DNA from: Halobacillus hunanensis
GTDB taxonomy: Bacteria; Bacillota; Bacilli; Bacillales; Halobacillaceae
NCBI RefSeq assembly: GCF_900166655.1
Contig: NZ_FVZB01000007.1
Coordinates: 1,302,001-1,366,000, forward strand
DNA length: 64,000 bases
Reading direction: 5' to 3'
Of this stretch, positions 29,775 through 37,641 are shown one piece after another; within the stretch, counting starts at the first letter, position 1; every line of letters begins with the position of its first letter. The position numbers were made by a program, and so were the translations under genes. The notes beneath the pieces were generated by a model. That model saw nothing but the letters and a program-made list of their open reading frames with translations. It was not told where the DNA came from and ran no database searches.

Positions 29775-30527
29775 CTATTTGCTCAAACTGCTTTCATTAT
29801 GCAAGGTTTCATAAACTCGATCAGTCAAAGCGTCCACCATTGCCCTATGGCTGCCAAGGTATTGACACAGCACGACCTGCCGATCTGTCTGTTCTATCTC
29901 ATTAATTTTTTCTTGCATTGAACGGATAAGCACTCCGGTGAACCAGAGATAAGGTACGACGAAGGTTTGGGACCATCCTTCTCTTAACGATGCTTGCAGT
30001 CCTTCTTCAAATGAGGGTGAACAGGCTGCTAAATAACTGACTGATATTTTAGCTGCGTTCATTTTCCTCTGTAATTTCCAAGCGATTTGTTCGATCGATT
30101 CTTTAGTCTCTTGATGACGGCTGCCTCTTCCTACCAGCAGGATATTAGCATCAACATGAGGAACCACCTTTGTTTCGCGTGTACGCTGAACAAGAACATC
30201 AACCACTCGATCCTGAACCCCTATCGTTTGACCGTACACAAAATCAACGTGGGGATAACGAAGTTGCGCATGACTGATCTCTTTCGGTATATCCTTGTAG
30301 TAATGACCAGCACTCAACAATAAGACAGGGATAACAGCAATCTTTGTCGCACCACGTTCGATGAGATTCTCGATCCCTTGCCCCATATCGGGTTTTGCAA
30401 GTTCTAAGAAGCATATTTCTTGTAATGGAATGTCAACCCTGTATTGGACGGATTGAATAAAGGAAACAGCTTCTTTACGTGCCTTCTCGACTCGGCTCCC
30501 ATGACTTACATATAAAACAGTTTCCAT
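29775..30527 (-). CDS. sirB: Sirohydrochlorin ferrochelatase (CbiX/SirB type)
   Basis: SirB inserts iron into sirohydrochlorin, the last step to sirohaem. The 250-aa protein has two CbiX-like halves. The first begins TVLYVSHGSRVEKARKEA and contains IPVLLLSAGHYYKDIP, which carries chelatase histidines; the second has ILLVGRGSRHQETKES and VVPYLWFTGVLI. B. subtilis YlnE is the match by function and neighbours. It lies between sumT and the HemD-like gene, 18 bases after sumT. Confidence 0.93.
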   Translation of the reverse strand: METVLYVSHGSRVEKARKEAVSFIQSVQYRVDIPLQEICFLELAKPDMGQGIENLIERGATKIAVIPVLLLSAGHYYKDIPKEISHAQLRYPHVDFVYGQTIGVQDRVVDVLVQRTRETKVVPHVDANILLVGRGSRHQETKESIEQIAWKLQRKMNAAKISVSYLAACSPSFEEGLQASLREGWSQTFVVPYLWFTGVLIRSMQEKINEIEQTDRQVVLCQYLGSHRAMVDALTDRVYETLHNESSLSK

Positions 30528-30545
30528 GCAAATGGCTCCTTCCTT

Positions 30546-31322
30546 TTACCCCACAATTGAGGGAACAAGTAGTTCAGCATCATTTTTAAGCTGTTCAAAC
30601 CATTGCAGCTGATCCCGAAGCTTCACGACCTCTCCCACAATAATCATCGAAGGATTCTTGAGTTCACTAGCTCTTCCCTCAATATTCTTGAGGCTGCCTG
30701 TAACAGTACGCTGATGTTCTGTAGTGCCCCACTCCACCAAAGCTATCGGTGTTTCAGGATCACGACCATGACGAATTAGCCTTTCACAAATTTCGGGAAG
30801 CTTTTTAACACCCATATAAATACACAAGGTGTCCATACTTTTTACAACGTGCTCCCAATATTCTTCCTGATCACAGCCAAGTTTGCTAACCCCTGACAGA
30901 AAGGCTACAGACGAGCTATAGTTACGATGTGTAACTGGAATACCTGCATAAGCCGGTGCCGCTACCCCAGAGGAAATTCCGGGAACGATTTCATAAGGAA
31001 CCTTATTTTTTGCTAACACTTCCGCTTCCTCTCCACCTCTTCCGAAAACAAAGGGATCACCGCCCTTTAAACGCGTCACCGATTTACCCTGTTGAGCATA
31101 GCTGCAAAGAAGTTCGTTAATGGCAGCTTGGTCTAACGAATGATGGTCAGGACGTTTACCGCAATAAATCAGTTCTGCTTCAACTCTCGCTTCCTCCAGT
31201 AAGTCCGGGTTAATCAACCGATCATATAAAATGACATCTGCTTGTTGAATTCTCTTCAAGCCCTTCACTGTAATTAATTCAGGATCACCCGGCCCAGCAC
31301 CAACGATATAAACTTTGTTCAT
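30546..31322 (-). CDS. sumT: Uroporphyrinogen-III C-methyltransferase
   Basis: SumT methylates uroporphyrinogen III twice with SAM to precorrin-2. KVYIVGAGPGDPELITVKG is the N-terminal SAM-binding signature; LYDRLINPDLL, RLKGGDPFVFGRGGEE and GIPVTHRNYSS follow in the expected order. ATG at 31322 follows AGAGGGGGG, giving 258 aa; the longer open frame to 31358 lacks a site. First protein gene after the S-box riboswitch. Because the enzyme uses SAM, control by a SAM riboswitch is fitting. Homologue of ylnD. Confidence 0.95.
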   Translation of the reverse strand: MNKVYIVGAGPGDPELITVKGLKRIQQADVILYDRLINPDLLEEARVEAELIYCGKRPDHHSLDQAAINELLCSYAQQGKSVTRLKGGDPFVFGRGGEEAEVLAKNKVPYEIVPGISSGVAAPAYAGIPVTHRNYSSSVAFLSGVSKLGCDQEEYWEHVVKSMDTLCIYMGVKKLPEICERLIRHGRDPETPIALVEWGTTEHQRTVTGSLKNIEGRASELKNPSMIIVGEVVKLRDQLQWFEQLKNDAELLVPSIVG

Positions 31323-31611
31323 GAGTCCCCCCTCTTTCCTTGTTCGAGTTCCAACCACATTCCTAAATGACTGGCGGCCATACCTCTCAACATGTAACCC
31401 AATAAATTCCTGTAACGAAAAGCCACCAGATTTGGCTTTACAACAATAGTCTTCTTATTCAATCAAATTGGTATCTTGATCATTTAATTCATAGTAATCC
31501 CAGATAATTAGTTGGAAATCATGCCGCACTTTTTCTCATATCCTTGGATTCACTTTCTGGATTTCAACCCTTTCCTTTTACATCCCACCTAACTTTTAGT
31601 TTTGTCACACT
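31323..31611 (-). other. Long untranslated leader between S-box terminator and sumT
   Basis: About 289 bases with no supported gene. A 47-codon frame ending in TGA, which overlaps the sumT ATG, can be read near its 3' end (RYRNLLGYMLRG in its middle), but it has no ribosome site or recognisable family. No other hairpin or motif stands out. In B. subtilis the gene in this place is cysH. Confidence 0.4.
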
Positions 31612-31805
31612 AAAAAAACCTCTCTTCTTATCAACAATAAGAAGAGAGGCTTTAACACATACATTTAACTACCCATCTTCTTATCTTTCAAATGCCTAAA
31701 AAAGCATCTGCTGGAATTGGCACAGTTTTCTGATGGTAATTCACCAGATCCGTTGCCGAGGCTTCAAAGGGCCAGTCCCTCCACCTCTCACGATAAGAAT
31801 GTGAA
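31612..31805 (-). promoter_or_regulatory. SAM-I (S-box) riboswitch with terminator
   Basis: The minus strand from about 31800 carries the S-box core: CTTATC opening P1, then GAGAGGTGGAGGGACTGGCC and GAAGCCTCGGCAAC. The P1 partner GATAAG is at 31680-31685. A 13-bp terminator stem (CCTCTCTTCTTAT with ATAAGAAGAGAGG, 31619-31649) plus seven T residues follows. With SAM bound, P1 forms and the terminator stops transcription; without SAM, the sulfur genes are read. Strong match to the known family. Confidence 0.96.
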
Positions 31806-31831
31806 AATTTGTTATTGAATTATTGGTATAT

Positions 31832-31860
31832 ATACTATCCACGTTTAGAAAAAATGTCAA
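31832..31860 (-). promoter_or_regulatory. Promoter of the S-box sulfur operon
   Basis: Minus-strand TTGACA (consensus), 17 bases, TAGTAT, about 30 bases upstream of the riboswitch core. Confidence 0.8.
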
Positions 31861-32038
31861 TAGACTATGGGAAAATTAATAACATTTATTATTTTCTGTT
31901 ATAACGAACTAAGTTTTCCGATCAACTGATTCCGCTTTAATTCTGGATATCTACTAGTGATTTAACATCATTTAAAATGATTAGTGAAAGAGTCAGCTAT
32001 CGATGAACTTACCTGATAACGAGGCTTAAAGACAACAT
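31861..32038. other. Intergenic stretch between the tRNA pair and the sulfur operon
   Basis: About 180 AT-rich bases between the sulfur promoter and the tRNA terminator. I see no ORF, repeat or attachment-site duplication in it. Confidence 0.4.
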
Positions 32039-32081
32039 AAAACGCTTAACCTCTTTATTCAAAAGAGATTAAGCGTTTTTT
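32039..32081 (-). terminator. Terminator after tRNA-Arg
   Basis: AACGCTTAAtCTCTTT pairs with AAAGAGGTTAAGCGTT across a short loop (one mismatch), 7 bases past the tRNA 3' end. T runs flank both sides. Confidence 0.75.
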
Positions 32082-32087
32082 GGTTAG

Positions 32088-32161
32088 CGTCCCAGGCAGG
32101 ATTCGAACCTGCGACCCACAGCTTAGAAGGCTGTTGCTCTATCCAGCTGAGCTACTGGGAC
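32088..32161 (-). tRNA. tRNA-Arg (anticodon TCT)
   Basis: The minus strand folds into a full cloverleaf: acceptor GTCCCAG with CTGGGAC, D arm GCTCAGCTGGATAGAGC, anticodon stem ACAGC/GCTGT with loop CTTCTAA (anticodon TCT), and T arm GCAGG-TTCGAAT-CCTGC. CCA is not encoded. Confidence 0.97.
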
Positions 32162-32195
32162 AAGTACTAGATTTTAATATTATGTAAGCTTGGAT

Positions 32196-32269
32196 TGGAG
32201 CGGGTGAAGGGAATCGAACCCTCATCATCAGCTTGGAAGGCTGAGGTTTTACCACTAAACTACACCCGC
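32196..32269 (-). tRNA. tRNA-Gly (anticodon TCC)
   Basis: The minus strand shows acceptor GCGGGTG with CACCCGC, D arm GTTTAGTGGTAAAAC, anticodon stem TCAGC/GCTGA with loop CTTCCAA (anticodon TCC), and a T loop with TTCGATT. A 3' CCA is encoded. It lies 34 bases upstream of tRNA-Arg, probably on one transcript. Confidence 0.97.
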
Positions 32270-32359
32270 AAAACAATAAAGTTATGAACGAATTGTTTTT
32301 CCGACAAAGATAATTATAGTAAAACACTTTGTATTTGTCAACAACTCTGCAGCAAAGAG

Positions 32360-32887
32360 TTAATTCTTTGCTGCTAGAGATGTTTCCATTCTCAACGCTG
32401 GCATAGGCTTCCCAGTCACTTGATAATATTGAAGTTCAATATTATCAAGTGTTTCCCATTCCAGAATTGCGTAAGTCGGTTCTTCTCGATCCCTCGGCAG
32501 TCTGGCACTCCCTGGATTAATGAACAGTTTGCCATTCACTTTTTCCGCTCCTGCCATATGCGAATGTCCAAAACAAGCTACTTGAGCTCCAAGTTCATCT
32601 GCCCGGTAGGATAGGGGCATTAAAGTTGACTTAATTTGATGTAAATGGCCATGTACAACCAGAATAGACACGTCTCCAATTTTAACAATTTGTTCATTCT
32701 CCATGTGGGTGTCGAAATCACAATTCCCCTTGGCATAATGAAAACCCTCTAACTCTTCAGACTGGGAACTAAGTTCCGAATCACCACAATGAATGAGTTC
32801 ATCCACTTCTTGCTGGTGGCGCTGTTTAATCTCCATTACTTCATTAGTTAATCCGTGAGTATCACTAATAATTAATACTTTCGGCAT
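32360..32887 (-). CDS. ysnB: YfcE/MJ0936-type metallophosphoesterase
   Basis: A 175-aa calcineurin-like phosphoesterase. Metal ligands are visible in SDTHG, LIHCGDSEL, KGNCDFD, LVVHGHLHQ and CFGHSHMA. It hydrolyses phosphodiesters in vitro in relatives; the physiological substrate is unknown. I use ATG at 32887 (MPKVLIISDTHG), 8 bases after AGAGG; the adjacent ATG at 32890 is possible. The order rph-rdgB-ysnB is conserved in Bacillus, and the stop of rdgB lies 14 bases upstream. Confidence 0.9.
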   Translation of the reverse strand: MPKVLIISDTHGLTNEVMEIKQRHQQEVDELIHCGDSELSSQSEELEGFHYAKGNCDFDTHMENEQIVKIGDVSILVVHGHLHQIKSTLMPLSYRADELGAQVACFGHSHMAGAEKVNGKLFINPGSARLPRDREEPTYAILEWETLDNIELQYYQVTGKPMPALRMETSLAAKN

Positions 32888-32901
32888 CATAAACACCTCT
32901 T

Positions 32902-33498
32902 TTATGATAAATCCTGTAACCATTGCTCTATTTTTAGGATAGCATGCTTTCGGTGACTAATTGAATTTTTTTCATCAGAAGTATACTCTGCCATTGTTCG
33001 ATCAGAACCACTTGGAATAAATATAGGGTCATATCCGAAACCATTATCGCCTGCTGGTGCCATCGAAATCCGCCCTTCACAGGTGCCTCTTTCCACAAAA
33101 GTTTTCTGTCCAGGACGAGCAACAGCAACTGCACAAACGAAACGAGCCGTCCGATCTTGTTCGGGAACATTACTCAATTCATTCATAACTTTTTCTACGT
33201 TCTTGAAGTCATCCTTTTTTTCACCCGCATAACGAGCGGAGTAAATACCAGGGGCACCGTTTAGAGCATCAATTTCAAGACCAGAATCGTCTGCAACGAC
33301 AGGAATTTGGAATTGCTCTGCAATTGTCTCAGCTTTGATGATTGCATTTTCTTCGAAAGTATCGCCATCTTCGATGATATCAGCGACCTTCTGATCAAAA
33401 TCCATCAATGATTTTACTGTGATATGATATTTCGCAAACATTTCCTTAAACTCATCAACTTTTCCTTTATTCTTTGTAGCAATAACTAATTCCTTCAT
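32902..33498 (-). CDS. rdgB: dITP/XTP pyrophosphatase (RdgB/HAM1 family)
   Basis: A 198-aa house-cleaning enzyme that hydrolyses dITP, ITP and XTP to monophosphates. KELVIATKNKGKVDEFKEMF opens the protein, VADDSGLEIDALNGAPGIYS is the metal/nucleotide site, and NGFGYDPIFIPSG with ISHRKHA complete the pattern. ATG at 33498 lies 4 bases after the rph stop; the longer frame to 33561 overlaps rph and is not needed. Known as ysnA in B. subtilis. Confidence 0.95.
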   Translation of the reverse strand: MKELVIATKNKGKVDEFKEMFAKYHITVKSLMDFDQKVADIIEDGDTFEENAIIKAETIAEQFQIPVVADDSGLEIDALNGAPGIYSARYAGEKKDDFKNVEKVMNELSNVPEQDRTARFVCAVAVARPGQKTFVERGTCEGRISMAPAGDNGFGYDPIFIPSGSDRTMAEYTSDEKNSISHRKHAILKIEQWLQDLS

Positions 33499-33502
33499 AG
33501 GG

Positions 33503-34261
33503 TTATTTCTCCGTAACGGCTGATGACTTTTCAATAATATCAGCCCATTTTCCAATTGCATCTTTTTGCAGCTGAGTGAGCTCTGTTACGCCTTCTTGGG
33601 CCAATGATATCATTGTCTGTAGCTGTTTCATGGAAAATGTGGCTTCTTCTCCAGTTCCTTGAAGCTCTACAAATTCTCCCTGACCTGTCATGACAATATT
33701 CATATCCACGTGGGCTTTGCTGTCTTCTTCATAACAAAGATCCAAAATTTCTTCTCCATCAGGAAGGACTCCAACTGAAATAGCTGTTAAAAAGTCATTA
33801 ATCGGAAGTTTTTTCAATACGCCTTTTTCAACTAACTTGCCAAATGCCAGTACAACTGCAACGAAAGCACCAGTAATGGAGGCCGTTCTTGTTCCACCGT
33901 CTGCCTGAATTACATCACAATCCACCCATAAGGTACGTTCGCCTATACTGTCCAAGTCAACGACTGCTCGTAAGGCGCGACCAATAAGACGCTGAATCTC
34001 CATCGTTCTTCCGGAAACCTTTCCTTTTGAAGATTCTCGAATATTTCGCTGTTCTGTAGCACGCGGCAGCATAGCATATTCTGCTGTAATCCAGCCTTTT
34101 CCCTGTCCGCGTAGAAATGGAGGAACTCGATCCTCTACGCTTGCATTACAGATCACTTTAGTGTCCCCGAAACTTATTAATACAGACCCTTCTGGGTGTT
34201 TAACATAATCTGTTTCTATTGTAATATTCCTTAATTCATTGACTGCGCGTCCGCTTCTCAT
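33503..34261 (-). CDS. rph: Ribonuclease PH
   Basis: RNase PH trims tRNA 3' ends phosphorolytically. The 252-aa protein begins [20 protein letters not shown] and includes [49 protein letters not shown] and [20 protein letters not shown], the phosphate- and RNA-binding core. ATG at 34261 follows GGGAGG. It leads the rph-rdgB-ysnB operon and follows the gerM terminator, so it has its own promoter. Confidence 0.97.
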   Translation of the reverse strand: MRSGRAVNELRNITIETDYVKHPEGSVLISFGDTKVICNASVEDRVPPFLRGQGKGWITAEYAMLPRATEQRNIRESSKGKVSGRTMEIQRLIGRALRAVVDLDSIGERTLWVDCDVIQADGGTRTASITGAFVAVVLAFGKLVEKGVLKKLPINDFLTAISVGVLPDGEEILDLCYEEDSKAHVDMNIVMTGQGEFVELQGTGEEATFSMKQLQTMISLAQEGVTELTQLQKDAIGKWADIIEKSSAVTEK

Positions 34262-34364
34262 CGGTATGTCCTCCCTTTCGTTCTTTCCAACTATACCTAG
34301 CCCATCTTAACATAAATAAAGGTCTATAGACAGGCGGCACTCTTTGAGGTCTTATGTAAAAAAT

Positions 34365-34389
34365 GGACCACTACGTCATTATAGTGGCC
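34365..34389 (-). terminator. Terminator after gerM
   Basis: GGGCCACTA pairs with TAGTGGTCC around a 7-base loop, followed by ATTTTTTAC on the minus strand, 14 bases past the gerM stop. Confidence 0.85.
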
Positions 34390-34403
34390 CGTGGTTTTCT
34401 TTT

Positions 34404-35504
34404 TTATAAGCTTCCAGGTTCATTCGCTCCATTGATATCTGAGCGTGTTACAGGTTCAGCCAGTGGCTTCCCTGCTTCATTTAAGACTTGTTCAACCCCC
34501 TCAACTTTTACTTCAACCGCTTCCACATCATTCATATTTGTTAAACTCATAACAAGGCTGGCAAGAGCTTGTTTAGACACAGCTTTAGATTCTTGTCCAT
34601 TTAACAGAGCCTCATTGAAGGTTACACTCAACACACCTTCATTGAGTTTAGCACTTGTCACTTGCGCTCCTTCACTGAAAGGTTGAAGCAGGGATGTTCC
34701 AAGTGCTGGTCCATCGAGGAGTGTTTGTACCAAAGAAGTATACAAATCACCCTCTGTGTTTACTCTCGTTGTTACCGGTACTTGATATACTTCTCCGTCA
34801 CCCTGTTGTGATGGGAAGTACACCGTTACGGCTTTACTTCCCACCACGTCAGTTTGGTCGCCAACATGGACGTTAATCCCGTCTGAACGGGAAACTCCTC
34901 CATTAATCGGAGTCCCGTTCACAGGCATTTCCTTAAGTTCATGTCCATTAATCCACAGCTTCATTCGGTCCACATTATCAAACTGGGTAACTGTATACGT
35001 CATAGCTTGCAAAATCTTTTGTTCCTCACCAGCCTGATAATTTTTAAATTCTTTGGAGACGTCGACCACCATCGTGCCATTATCCTTTAAGTTCAGCCCT
35101 AAAATTTCCGTTCCAGCAGGCAATACTGCCTTAAAGCCTGTTGGCAATAAACTTGAGATTGGTCCGTCTTTAACTAAGTATTCTAGTGCTTGGGTAGCTA
35201 CCTCCTTAGACGCTGGAAGTTCTACAGTCTGAGGAACAACCATTCCATTAGAATCAATTAAGAATAATTCTCTTGCCACTGTTTCTGCAGCTTCTTCCTG
35301 CCCTTCTTCTTCAACACTTGCTTCACCACTGCCTTTTTCTGGCGGTGACTCCTTTGTATTCGTTTCAGGAGTTGCTGCCGTCTCCTCTTCTGGAGGAGCA
35401 TCCATCTCCTCTAGTGCTTGCTCCCCTTCAAATAAGCAACCCGACAGCAATCCTGTACTTAATAGTACGGCAATCGATAAGGGCTTAATTCCGCATGTTT
35501 TCAT
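34404..35504 (-). CDS. gerM: Spore germination lipoprotein GerM
   Basis: A 366-aa exported lipoprotein with lipobox LLSGC near residue 22. An acidic, Pro/Thr-rich linker follows, then two GerMN domains, each with a strand-rich core (LFLIDSNGMVVPQTVELPAS and KAVTVYFPSQQGDGEVYQVP mark their starts). In Bacillus GerM is needed for normal sporulation and germination and helps retain the SpoIIIA-SpoIIQ channel complex. ATG at 35504 follows GGAGGG; the upstream ATG at 35537 has no site. Confidence 0.93.
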   Translation of the reverse strand: MKTCGIKPLSIAVLLSTGLLSGCLFEGEQALEEMDAPPEEETAATPETNTKESPPEKGSGEASVEEEGQEEAAETVARELFLIDSNGMVVPQTVELPASKEVATQALEYLVKDGPISSLLPTGFKAVLPAGTEILGLNLKDNGTMVVDVSKEFKNYQAGEEQKILQAMTYTVTQFDNVDRMKLWINGHELKEMPVNGTPINGGVSRSDGINVHVGDQTDVVGSKAVTVYFPSQQGDGEVYQVPVTTRVNTEGDLYTSLVQTLLDGPALGTSLLQPFSEGAQVTSAKLNEGVLSVTFNEALLNGQESKAVSKQALASLVMSLTNMNDVEAVEVKVEGVEQVLNEAGKPLAEPVTRSDINGANEPGSL

Positions 35505-35656
35505 GCTATTCCCTCCCATGATAGTTTGTACTACCATATATACGAGCCATAATGAAGTTTAGACCACTGATTTTATGTTGCAGGGCAAGAATTTTAAGAG
35601 AATTAGTGTTATCGTAAGGGTACTTAATAGACTAACGAGTTCTGAAGGACGTAAAT

Positions 35657-35688
35657 AACCTTCAAGCTTTGAGCAAAACTTGAAGGTT
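35657..35688 (-). terminator. Terminator after racE
   Basis: AACCTTCAAG pairs perfectly with CTTGAAGGTT around 12 bases. It is the only structure in the 328-base gap between gerM and racE. The rest of that gap shows nothing I recognise. Confidence 0.7.
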
Positions 35689-35832
35689 AAACTTTTATTC
35701 TTAATGAAGATGTACTTAGAGTAAGCTGCTTCAGGTTACAAAAAAAAGGTATGAGATCAACAGCTTGTCTATTTATTAATCAATCCTTCAGAAAAATTAA
35801 CTATGATCACAAGTCATTGCAAAACTTCCAGA

Positions 35833-36654
35833 TTACTTTGCCGTCTTCTCGAATTGTTCAAGTTCAATAAGCTTTAGTACTCGGATCGGCTCCTCAAACC
35901 ACCTATTAGCCACTAGCCTGAATTTTTCCATGTCCCCTGTCGTATAAAACTCATGAACAGGGAGTTTATCTTCCTGTTCTAAAAGGTTGTGGTATGCCAG
36001 GATTAAACTAGTTTCGCTGGCGGTTTCTTCACCAGAGCTAATTACATTAATGTGGCTTCCCATTTCCTTCTGTACTAAATCCTTAATGAGTGGATAATGG
36101 GTGCATCCGAGAATTAATGTATCAATATGGTTCATCTCTTTTAAAGGTAATAAAGTCGATCTTACGGTCCCTTCCGCTTTCGGCCCTTCTAAGATTCCAT
36201 TCTCCACCATAGGGACAAATGGAGGACAGGCAAGACCATTTACTCGTATAGATTGATCAATTGCCTTGAGAGCTTCTGGGTATGCTTGGCTTTTTATCGT
36301 ACCTTCTGTCCCGATTACACCTACCCGTTTATTTCTGCTGCCTTTAATTGCGGCCCGAGCTCCCGGTTCAATCACACCAATTACCGGAATCGACAAGGAG
36401 GACTGAAGTTCATTTAATGTGTACGCGGTCGCTGTATTGCAAGCAATAATAAGCATTTTAATGTCACGTCGCATTAGATAATGTACCATCTGCCAGGTAA
36501 ATTCCTTCACCTGATCTTTAGGCCGTGGTCCATAAGGGCACCTCAACGTGTCACCCAAGTATATAAATTTTTCTTTAGGGAGTTGACGCATCAATTCGCG
36601 GGCAACGGTCAATCCTCCAACTCCGGAATCAATCACACCTATCGGCTGTCCCAT
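35833..36654 (-). CDS. racE: Glutamate racemase
   Basis: RacE/MurI makes D-glutamate for peptidoglycan. The two catalytic cysteines are in IIACNTATAYTL and LILGCTHYPLI, and the N-terminal loop is IGVIDSGVGGLTVARELM. I chose ATG at 36654 (MGQPIGVIDSGVGG, 273 aa), 6 bases after GAGGG; the ATG at 36666 precedes that site. It overlaps the end of the ysmB MarR gene by a few to ten bases, implying coupling. Order ysmB-racE-gerM-rph matches B. subtilis. Confidence 0.96.
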   Translation of the reverse strand: MGQPIGVIDSGVGGLTVARELMRQLPKEKFIYLGDTLRCPYGPRPKDQVKEFTWQMVHYLMRRDIKMLIIACNTATAYTLNELQSSLSIPVIGVIEPGARAAIKGSRNKRVGVIGTEGTIKSQAYPEALKAIDQSIRVNGLACPPFVPMVENGILEGPKAEGTVRSTLLPLKEMNHIDTLILGCTHYPLIKDLVQKEMGSHINVISSGEETASETSLILAYHNLLEQEDKLPVHEFYTTGDMEKFRLVANRWFEEPIRVLKLIELEQFEKTAK

Positions 36655-36662
36655 GAAATCCC

Positions 36663-37124
36663 TCATTTCTGTTTTTCCTTAGATGTTTCTCGCATATTTT
36701 CATGAAGTACATGTAATAAACGGATTAATTGGTTCATTTCATCTTCTGAAACATCCTTGAGAACTTCTTGTAAATAGTGTTGGCGTTTTTCTATTACCTC
36801 ATGAATAATGTGTGTACCTTTTTCTAAGAGATGTGTACGGACAACCCGACGATCCCTAGAATCGCGGACCCTCTCCACTAACTCATTTTTTTCGAGACGA
36901 TCGACAAGGTCCGTGGTAGTGCTGCACGCTAAATGAAGATGCCTTGAAAGCTCGCCTATTGTCAAATCTCCTTTATCAAGCAGCCACTGTAAAGCTACAA
37001 ACTGCGGAGTGGTAATCGGGTAATGATTTAAGATTTCACGCCCTTGATGCTTTATGATACCTGATATGTACCGTAATTCTTTTTCAACATCAGCAATTGA
37101 TGATGCTGCATGCGATTCTGTCAC
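36663..37124 (-). CDS. ysmB: MarR-family transcriptional regulator
   Basis: A 153-aa winged-helix protein. TTPQFVALQWLLDKGDLTIG and LSRHLHLACSTTTDLVDRLE give the MarR helix-turn-helix, and LVERVRDSRDRRVVRTHLLE is the wing. I start at GTG 37124, 8 bases after GGGGAG; an ATG at 37142 lies ahead of that site. In B. subtilis ysmB has this same place before racE; its targets and ligand are unknown to me. The overlap with racE suggests they are made together. Confidence 0.85.
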   Translation of the reverse strand: MTESHAASSIADVEKELRYISGIIKHQGREILNHYPITTPQFVALQWLLDKGDLTIGELSRHLHLACSTTTDLVDRLEKNELVERVRDSRDRRVVRTHLLEKGTHIIHEVIEKRQHYLQEVLKDVSEDEMNQLIRLLHVLHENMRETSKEKQK

Positions 37125-37245
37125 GATCAGCACTCCCCACACAATAAAATGTATTCCTAATACTGCCGTTTTATTTTGAGAAATTCAAGAATTTTTATCG
37201 AATTGTCTAAAAAACGTCAGAAAATTGTCTTTTCTTGTTAAAAAC

Positions 37246-37288
37246 CCTTTCAGGTATGGAGTGAAATTTTCATCCATTACCTGAAAGG
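37246..37288 (-). terminator. Terminator after gerE
   Basis: CCTTTCAGGTA pairs perfectly with TACCTGAAAGG; the minus strand then reads GTTTTT. It lies 33 bases past the gerE stop. Confidence 0.8.
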
Positions 37289-37321
37289 CCCTACCCATTC
37301 CTCATACCAACACATCTACCT

Positions 37322-37546
37322 TTAGAGTTCAAGTTCCCCCATCCGTAATAACTCGACTACGGCTTGGGATCTTCCTTTAACCCCAAGCTTCTGCATAGCA
37401 TTCGAAATGTGATTCCGAACTGTTTTCTCAGAAATAAACAGTTCATTAGCAATTTCTTTCGTAGTTTTGTCTTGCACTAGAAGCTCGAAAACTTCTCGCT
37501 CTCGCTTGGTTAGAATTTGTGTTGGCCTGTAGCCGTCTTCCTTCAC
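37322..37546 (-). CDS. gerE: Late mother-cell sporulation regulator GerE
   Basis: A 74-aa LuxR/FixJ-type DNA-binding protein with no receiver domain. [20 protein letters not shown] and [20 protein letters not shown] form the helix-turn-helix. GerE binds DNA as a dimer and adjusts the last set of coat genes transcribed by sigma-K. Start is GTG at 37546, after GGGAGGGG. Length equals B. subtilis GerE. A sigma-K-like promoter lies upstream. Although it follows comA on the same strand, its own promoter makes it a separate unit. Confidence 0.95.
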   Translation of the reverse strand: MKEDGYRPTQILTKREREVFELLVQDKTTKEIANELFISEKTVRNHISNAMQKLGVKGRSQAVVELLRMGELEL

Positions 37547-37604
37547 AAGCGTACCCCTCCCTTGTTGTCTAGCTATTATTTTGAGGGGAATTATTTAGTC
37601 ATCA

Positions 37605-37632
37605 TATCTTATGTGCAAAAACATGGCCTCGT
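37605..37632 (-). promoter_or_regulatory. Possible sigma-K promoter of gerE
   Basis: The minus strand shows AC, 17 bases, CATAAGATA, matching the sigma-K pattern AC-N16/17-CATANNNTA, about 60 bases before the gerE GTG. gerE is a sigma-K gene in B. subtilis. Confidence 0.55.
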
Positions 37633-37641
37633 GTCGGCCGT

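Noticed and set aside
31323-31470. 47-codon frame overlapping the sumT start
   Set aside because: The ATGA overlap looks like coupling, but there is no start signal and no resemblance to CysH or CysP.
32088-32269. tRNA pair as an integration site of a mobile island
   Set aside because: No integrase gene and no repeated tRNA 3' end found on either side within the window.
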